10,949 bases of DNA from Geodermatophilaceae bacterium. GTDB taxonomy: Bacteria; Actinomycetota; Actinomycetes; Mycobacteriales; Geodermatophilaceae. How positions within the stretch are numbered: position 1 is the stretch's first letter; each line of letters opens with the position of its first letter. Of the stretch, positions 7,306 to 10,949 are shown piece by piece. The position numbers and the translations under genes were made by a program. Below the pieces are notes generated by a model that did not search any database, was not told where the DNA came from, and saw only the letters and a list, made by a program, of their open reading frames with translations. The stretch spans positions 1 through 10,949 of the forward strand of contig JACCUM010000536.1 of assembly GCA_013811805.1 (NCBI GenBank), given 5' to 3'.

Positions 7306-8556
7306 TTGGCCAGCCAGCCCGACACCTTGCACCTGATCGGTCTGCTGCTCGGTGCGGAGGAGGACTGGCCGCGCGCCTTCGAGGAGCTACTCGGTCGTCT
7401 CGGCCCGATCCAGGCCGCCGACGGGACCAAGCACGAGGTCACCTCCCAGCGGCTGACCATCGAGCCGTTCGACCTCCGTCAAGAGGTGCGCCACGACCTG
7501 GTGATCGACCGGCTCGCCTACTGGTACTACCACCCGCGTGAATGGCTGAAGAAGGCCGCGCTGGTCAACGGGACGTATCTGCTGAACAGCCCGTTCACCT
7601 TCCAGTCCATGGAGAAGCATTCGGCCTACTGCGCGATGCTCCGGCTCGGCCTGAAGGTTCCGGAGACCGTCCTGGTGCCGTACAAGCACCCGGTCGACAA
7701 CGCCCGCTGGGCCTACACCGCGGCGAAGTACAACCGGCCCTTCGACCTCGACGCGATCGCTGAGAAGCTGGGCTACCCGTTGTTCATGAAGCCCTTCGAC
7801 GGCGGCGGCTGGCGCGGTGTGTCGAAGGTGCGCAACCGGGACGAACTACACCTGGCCTACGACGAGTCCGGCGAGATGTTGATGCACCTGCAGGAGTCCA
7901 TCGAGGGGTACGACGTGTTCGCCCGGTCGCTGACCATTGGCGCTGAGACGATGGTGATGCACTTCCGTCCGGAGTTGCCGATGCACGACCGGTACGCCGT
8001 CGATCACGACTTTTTGACGGCTGAGACCGGATCCGAGGTGCTGGCCATCTCCCGGCTGATCAACGCCTTCTTCCGGTGGGAGTTCAATTCGTGCGAGGTC
8101 CTGGTCCGCGGCACCGAGGTCCACCCGATCGACTACGCCAACGCCTGCCCGGACATCGCGATCACCTCCCTGCACTACTACTTCCCCTGGGCGATCTCTG
8201 CCCTGCTGAAGTGGTCGCTCTTCTGCACTCTCACCGGTCGCCGACCGCGGCTGGATCTGGAGACCGCGAAGTACTTCGAGATCGCCGACTCGCAGCGGTC
8301 GTATGCCGAGAAGCTGACCGCGTACGCGGCGCTGTCGGAGGCTTACTTCCAGACCGAGCGCTACCGGGACTTCTGCGCCACCGTGCTGCCCGACCTTGAC
8401 GATGTCGTAGCTGAGTGGGTCGCCTCGCCGCAGTTCGACGGACTACTCGTCGACACCGTACGAGCGACGTACCCGCAGGCCGAACACGACCGCTTCCTAG
8501 GGCACTTCCGTGGCTTGCTCGACATCTGGCGGACCGATCACCCGATCCGCTTCTAG
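7306..8556 (+). CDS. RimK/glutathione-synthetase-like ATP-grasp ligase
   Basis: From TTG 7306 the protein has 416 residues. A RimK-like pre-ATP-grasp part is followed by the nucleotide-binding domain. YLLNSPFTFQSMEKHSAY (about 91-108) resembles the N-P...dK segment before the ATP site. The glycine-rich loop LFMKPFDGGGWRGVSKV (about 159-175, K162 as phosphate contact) is followed by the hinge strand MLMHLQESIEGYDV, and by candidate Mg ligands D277 and N279 in HPIDYANACPD. Such enzymes activate a carboxylate as acyl-phosphate and join it to an amine or thiol. The substrate is unknown. The C-terminal part (about 320-416) is helical and not recognised. GTG 7303 and GTG 7261 are alternative starts. 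The same strand and proximity link it loosely to the esterase operon. Its last 60 bases overlap the convergent phosphatase-like gene. Confidence 0.88.
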   Translation: MASQPDTLHLIGLLLGAEEDWPRAFEELLGRLGPIQAADGTKHEVTSQRLTIEPFDLRQEVRHDLVIDRLAYWYYHPREWLKKAALVNGTYLLNSPFTFQSMEKHSAYCAMLRLGLKVPETVLVPYKHPVDNARWAYTAAKYNRPFDLDAIAEKLGYPLFMKPFDGGGWRGVSKVRNRDELHLAYDESGEMLMHLQESIEGYDVFARSLTIGAETMVMHFRPELPMHDRYAVDHDFLTAETGSEVLAISRLINAFFRWEFNSCEVLVRGTEVHPIDYANACPDIAITSLHYYFPWAISALLKWSLFCTLTGRRPRLDLETAKYFEIADSQRSYAEKLTAYAALSEAYFQTERYRDFCATVLPDLDDVVAEWVASPQFDGLLVDTVRATYPQAEHDRFLGHFRGLLDIWRTDHPIRF

Positions 8557-8949
8557 TTCACTGCGCGAGTGCTCTCCACCGAGCAGGCCCGCCAGGTCCT
8601 GCGCTCTGGTTCGCAGTTCTGCACCCATCGCCTCGTCGAAGCCGGGGTTGTCCAGCCGCCAACTGACCGTCGGAGCAACGGCCTCGGCGGGACAATCGAT
8701 TGCAACGGTGAACGCGGCCCCGGGCACCGCCGTCAACGGTCGAGGTGGCGCCTTATCCAGCAGTTCCGCAACGGCTGTCCCAGCGAGTAGGCGCGGAGCG
8801 TGCTCACTCACTTCGGTCTGCGGGGTGATTCCGGCGGTGGTCGCTAACCATCCGGGTGGGGCCGAGCCGTTGAACCACGCGGCCGCGATGCGACTCTTGC
8901 CCGCCCCATGCGGGCAGACGAACAACAGGATCCGTTGTCGCACGATCAT
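8497..8949 (-). CDS. Low-molecular-weight phosphatase/arsenate-reductase-like protein, Lys-variant P-loop
   Basis: This 150-residue protein has the LMW-PTPase fold pattern. The beta strand RILLFV leads into the catalytic loop C12-P-H-G-A-G-K18-S19. GITPQTEVSEHAPRLL (about 40-55) corresponds to the GTxPxxxVxPxV segment, and WRLDNP (D100) sits where the general acid of the family lies. The family loop is CX5RS; here lysine replaces the arginine that binds the oxyanion, and G replaces the usual N. From memory, a CPHGA(A/G)KS subgroup occurs in actinobacteria, so this is probably a conserved variant and not a lesion. Its role is unknown; oxyanion handling is suggested by the divergent chr genes. 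ATG 8949 is preferred over the longer TTG 9018, because family similarity begins at RILLFV. The ribosome-binding site is weak. The 3' end overlaps the ATP-grasp gene by 60 bp. Confidence 0.82.
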   Translation of the reverse strand: MIVRQRILLFVCPHGAGKSRIAAAWFNGSAPPGWLATTAGITPQTEVSEHAPRLLAGTAVAELLDKAPPRPLTAVPGAAFTVAIDCPAEAVAPTVSWRLDNPGFDEAMGAELRTRAQDLAGLLGGEHSRSELEADRVIGPPDVEQATEVP

Positions 8950-9012
8950 GCCTGGTGTGTGGACCGCCAGGATGCTGGACCGAAACGGGGCGAGAAGTGT
9001 GTCGACGCGAAC

Positions 9013-9030
9013 ATGCAACCATGGTTACAT
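9013..9030 (+). promoter_or_regulatory. 18-bp dyad, candidate operator of the chr operon
   Basis: ATGCAACCATGGTTACAT pairs 8 of 9 positions around its centre (9021/9022); the inner AACCATGGTT is perfect. It overlaps the predicted -10 of the chr operon and lies in the divergent space between the phosphatase-like gene and chrB. This is a typical place for a repressor that would block the promoter. The ChrB N-domain protein is a natural candidate to bind it, since ChrB regulates chromate operons in proteobacteria. Binding is inference. Confidence 0.55.
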
Positions 9031-9031
9031 T
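9025..9031 (+). promoter_or_regulatory. Candidate -10 (TTACAT/TACATT) for leaderless chr transcript
   Basis: TACATT (9026-9031) fits TAnnnT and lies 8 bases before ATG 9040. TTACAT (9025-9030) lies 6 bases before GTG 9037. No Shine-Dalgarno precedes either start, so the transcript is probably leaderless. GTCGAC at 9001-9006 is at -35 distance (18-19 bp) but matches poorly. Confidence 0.45.
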
Positions 9032-9039
9032 GGATTGTG

Positions 9040-9606
9040 ATGCTGTCCATTGTGCCTGCAGACCCGGGGAAGTGGGTGCTGCTGAACTATCGGCTGCCAC
9101 GAGAGCCGTCGACGCCACGGATCACGTTGTGGCGCCGACTCAGGGGGTGGGGCGTGGTGCAGGTCGGGGACGGGCTGGTCGCCCTACCAGCCGATGCCAG
9201 GACCAGGGAGCAACTGGAGTGGGCAGCCGAGGAGGTGCTCGAGGCCGGCGGGACGGCGGTGGTGTGGCTTGCCCGCCCGACGACCGCGGCGCAGGAGCGG
9301 GCGATGGCAGAGGTCATGGCAGCGGCACGGGCAGCCGAGTACGACGACCTGGCCGCGGCCGCTACCCAAGCGCTCACCTCGTCGGGACCCGAGCAAGCCC
9401 GGACCCTTCGTCGGCTGCGCAGGCAATGGCGCGAGATCACCCGACGCGACTTCTTCGCTCCGGAGCAGCGCGAAGTCGCCGCTGCCGCGTTGCGCGCCCT
9501 GACCGGCGCGCAGTCCGTCGATGACATCGGGACCCGCTCGGCAGACCCGGCTGTCCGGGTCACCGCGACGTCCAACACCGGATCAGACGACGGCCGGCGA
9601 CCGTGA
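9040..9606 (+). CDS. chrB: ChrB N-terminal domain protein (chromate resistance, regulatory half)
   Basis: This 188-residue protein matches the N-terminal part of ChrB. It opens with KWVLLNYRLPREPSTPRITL (11-30), then LWRRLRGWGVVQVGDGLVALP, a small wHTH-like region of the kind thought to bind DNA. A helical Ala/Arg-rich part follows, with RRLRRQWREITRRDFF (about 124-139). The final 35 or so residues are low-complexity and probably disordered. In proteobacteria ChrB is one protein of roughly 300 residues; here its two domains are separate genes joined by a GTGA overlap. ChrB acts as a chromate-responsive regulator of chrA in Ochrobactrum-type clusters; that role is assumed here. ATG 9040 and GTG 9037 are equally possible starts. 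The frame is open upstream to 8908, but the promoter position argues against that. Confidence 0.87.
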   Translation: MLSIVPADPGKWVLLNYRLPREPSTPRITLWRRLRGWGVVQVGDGLVALPADARTREQLEWAAEEVLEAGGTAVVWLARPTTAAQERAMAEVMAAARAAEYDDLAAAATQALTSSGPEQARTLRRLRRQWREITRRDFFAPEQREVAAAALRALTGAQSVDDIGTRSADPAVRVTATSNTGSDDGRRP

Positions 9607-10034
9607 AGTGGGCAACCCGGGCCGGCATTCACATCGATCGAGCCGCGTGCGCCTGGATGATCCGTCGCTTCGTCGATGCGGATGCGGAGTTCCGCTTCGT
9701 CGACGACGTGGCGCATGTTCCTTCCGACGCGACGCCCTTCGACATGCGCGGAGTTGAGCTGTCCCACCGCGACGGGGGTTGCACGTTCGAGACGTTGTTG
9801 CACCACTACGAGTTGACTGATCCCGTCCTCTGGCGGATCGCTCAGATCGTGCATGAGGCCGACATCGACGACGCACGCTTCGACGCCCCCGAGGCCGCCG
9901 GACTGGACACCATCCTGCGTGGCCTGTCCCTGACCGGGACCGACGAGACCACCCTGGCTGTATCGACCCCGATCTTCGACGGTCTGTACGAGTTCTTCCG
10001 CCGCAGCCTGCTGCTCGGCCGCGAACCCGCCTGA
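9603..10034 (+). CDS. chrB: ChrB C-terminal domain protein (Chrome_Resist)
   Basis: This 143-residue protein corresponds to the C-terminal Chrome_Resist domain of ChrB. Characteristic features are KWATR at the very start, IDRAACAWMIRRFVDADAEF (11-30), TPFDMRGVELSH (44-55), C60 followed by TFE, and AGLDTILRGL further on. C16, H55 and C60 are conserved-looking polar residues that might contact oxyanion or metal; this is inference. The start is GTG 9603, overlapping the upstream stop as GTGA, which implies translational coupling and 1:1 production with the N-domain protein. It is followed after 17 bases by chrA. No membrane segment is present. Confidence 0.9.
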   Translation: MKWATRAGIHIDRAACAWMIRRFVDADAEFRFVDDVAHVPSDATPFDMRGVELSHRDGGCTFETLLHHYELTDPVLWRIAQIVHEADIDDARFDAPEAAGLDTILRGLSLTGTDETTLAVSTPIFDGLYEFFRRSLLLGREPA

Positions 10035-10039
10035 GTCTC

Positions 10040-10045
10040 GAAGGA
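10040..10045 (+). promoter_or_regulatory. chrA: Shine-Dalgarno of chrA
   Basis: GAAGGA lies 6 bases before GTG 10052. It gives chrA its own ribosome entry, in contrast to the coupled chrB C-domain gene. Confidence 0.55.
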
Positions 10046-10051
10046 CCGCCC

Positions 10052-10949
10052 GTGACAGACGACGACTCGAGTGAAGCGGCCGCCTCCTCCGGCCCGCGAC
10101 CCGACCACACCGTCGAAGGCCCTTCCCGGGATCTGGTGCCCTTCGGTGCAGCGGTCCGAGCCTGGTTCGGCATTTCCTTGCAGACCTTCGGCGGACCGGC
10201 CGGCCAGATCGCGGTGATGCAGCGCGCCCTGGTCGACGAGAAGCGCTGGATCGGTCAACAACGATTCCTGCACGCACTGAACTACTGCATGCTCCTGCCC
10301 GGACCCGAGGCACAGCAGCTAGCTGTCTACACCGGTTGGCTGCTGAACGGCACCCGCGGTGGAATTGTGGCCGGCGGTCTGTTCGTGCTGCCCGGAATGC
10401 TTGCGCTGCTTCTTCTTTCAGCAGTCTACGTGGCCTTCGGTACAACCACCGCGGTCACCGCCCTGTTCGCCGGTCTGGCGCCCGCGGTGCTCGCCATCGT
10501 CGCCCAGGCGGTGATCCGGGTCGGCAAGCGAGCCCTCGCCCACCCTGCCCTGGTGCTGCTCGCCGTGGCAGCCTTCCTATCCTTGGCCGTCTTCGGGGTG
10601 GCGTTTCCGATCGTGATCGGCGCCGCAGCCCTGGTGGGATGGGTGCTGGGACGGGTCGCTCCACACACCGTTAGAACGGGCGCGGGTCATGGGGCCGCGA
10701 TGGACGGTCCGGCTCCGCTGATCCCGGATGACGCGCTGCACACCGAACGCCCGTCCGGCAGGCGGACGGTACGGGTGCTCCTGGTCGGGCTGGTTCTCTG
10801 GCTCACGCCGGTTGCTGTGGTCGCAGCGTTGACCGGGGCCGACAGCGTCCTGACCGAACAAGGATTGTTCTTCTCCGGAACTGCGCTGGTGACCTTCGGC
10901 GGCGCCTACGCCGTCCTGGCCTTTGTCGCAGTCCAGGCCGTGCAGACCT
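10052..10949 (+). CDS. chrA: Chromate transporter ChrA (partial, cut by window end)
   Basis: The first 299 residues are visible; full-length long-chain ChrA proteins run to about 400 or more. After a hydrophilic N-terminus (about 1-30) come the family motifs ISLQTFGGPAGQIAVMQ (41-57), VDEKRWI (61-67) and LNYCMLLPGPEAQQLAVYTG (76-95). Membrane segments follow at about 103-128, 136-153, 166-180 and 183-201. A hydrophilic linker (about 202-240) joins them to the second half-repeat, which starts at about 241 and contains ALVTFGGAYAVLAFV. The two-half layout marks a bidomain CHR antiporter that exports chromate from the cytoplasm. GTG 10052 is chosen because GAAGGA (10040-10045) lies 6 bases upstream. 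The gene is intact as far as it goes and lies directly behind the split chrB genes. Confidence 0.94.
   Translation, partial: MTDDDSSEAAASSGPRPDHTVEGPSRDLVPFGAAVRAWFGISLQTFGGPAGQIAVMQRALVDEKRWIGQQRFLHALNYCMLLPGPEAQQLAVYTGWLLNGTRGGIVAGGLFVLPGMLALLLLSAVYVAFGTTTAVTALFAGLAPAVLAIVAQAVIRVGKRALAHPALVLLAVAAFLSLAVFGVAFPIVIGAAALVGWVLGRVAPHTVRTGAGHGAAMDGPAPLIPDDALHTERPSGRRTVRVLLVGLVLWLTPVAVVAALTGADSVLTEQGLFFSGTALVTFGGAYAVLAFVAVQAVQT

Noticed and set aside
8510..9040. 176-codon plus-strand frame opposite the phosphatase-like gene
   Set aside because: Ser/Ala/Pro-rich shadow; the minus strand encodes a recognisable phosphatase loop and fold pattern.
9087..10445. 452-codon open frame on the minus strand
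   Set aside because: It is antisense to the chrB halves and chrA, is Arg/Ser/Pro-rich shadow sequence without any family motif, and the plus-strand genes have clear domains.

Overview
The window is high-GC DNA with strong G/C preference at third codon positions, frequent GTG/TTG starts, candidate leaderless promoters, ATGA/GTGA gene overlaps and a DUF4333 protein. Together these point to an actinobacterium; a Propionibacteriales-like lineage is a guess. Eleven protein genes can be supported. I see no RNA gene, CRISPR array or insertion sequence.

Left part (1-2200): a single-pass membrane protein with a long Gln/Ser/Gly/Pro-rich N-terminus and a C-terminal DUF4333 domain runs rightward. It converges, with a 7-bp gap, on a leftward stand-alone 5'-3' exonuclease of the DNA polymerase I N-domain type.

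Central part (2236-8556): a tightly packed rightward operon encodes an M24 prolidase-like peptidase, an acyl-CoA dehydrogenase, an Lrp/AsnC regulator and two different esterase_D-type alpha/beta hydrolases. The first junction is a 1-bp gap and the next three are ATGA or GTGA overlaps, so translation is probably coupled. A candidate leaderless promoter (TAGGCT, six bases before the ATG) sits in front of the peptidase. A 50-bp GAGCG-rich, REP-like repeat lies at the start of the first esterase and makes that start uncertain. After a gap of about 440 bp comes a RimK-like ATP-grasp ligase with a strong Shine-Dalgarno and a non-ATG start. One reading is a small-molecule or peptide pathway in which a ligase makes an amide-type bond and the hydrolases or peptidase act on esters and peptides, under a local Lrp regulator. 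That is inference; no substrate can be read from the sequence.

Right part (8497-10949): a leftward low-molecular-weight phosphatase/arsenate-reductase-like gene overlaps the end of the ATP-grasp gene by 60 bp. Its catalytic loop has lysine where the family normally has arginine. Divergent from it is a chromate-resistance operon in which chrB is split into separate N- and C-domain genes (GTGA overlap), followed by chrA, which is cut by the window edge. An 18-bp near-perfect dyad overlaps the predicted -10 of this operon and is the best candidate operator in the window.
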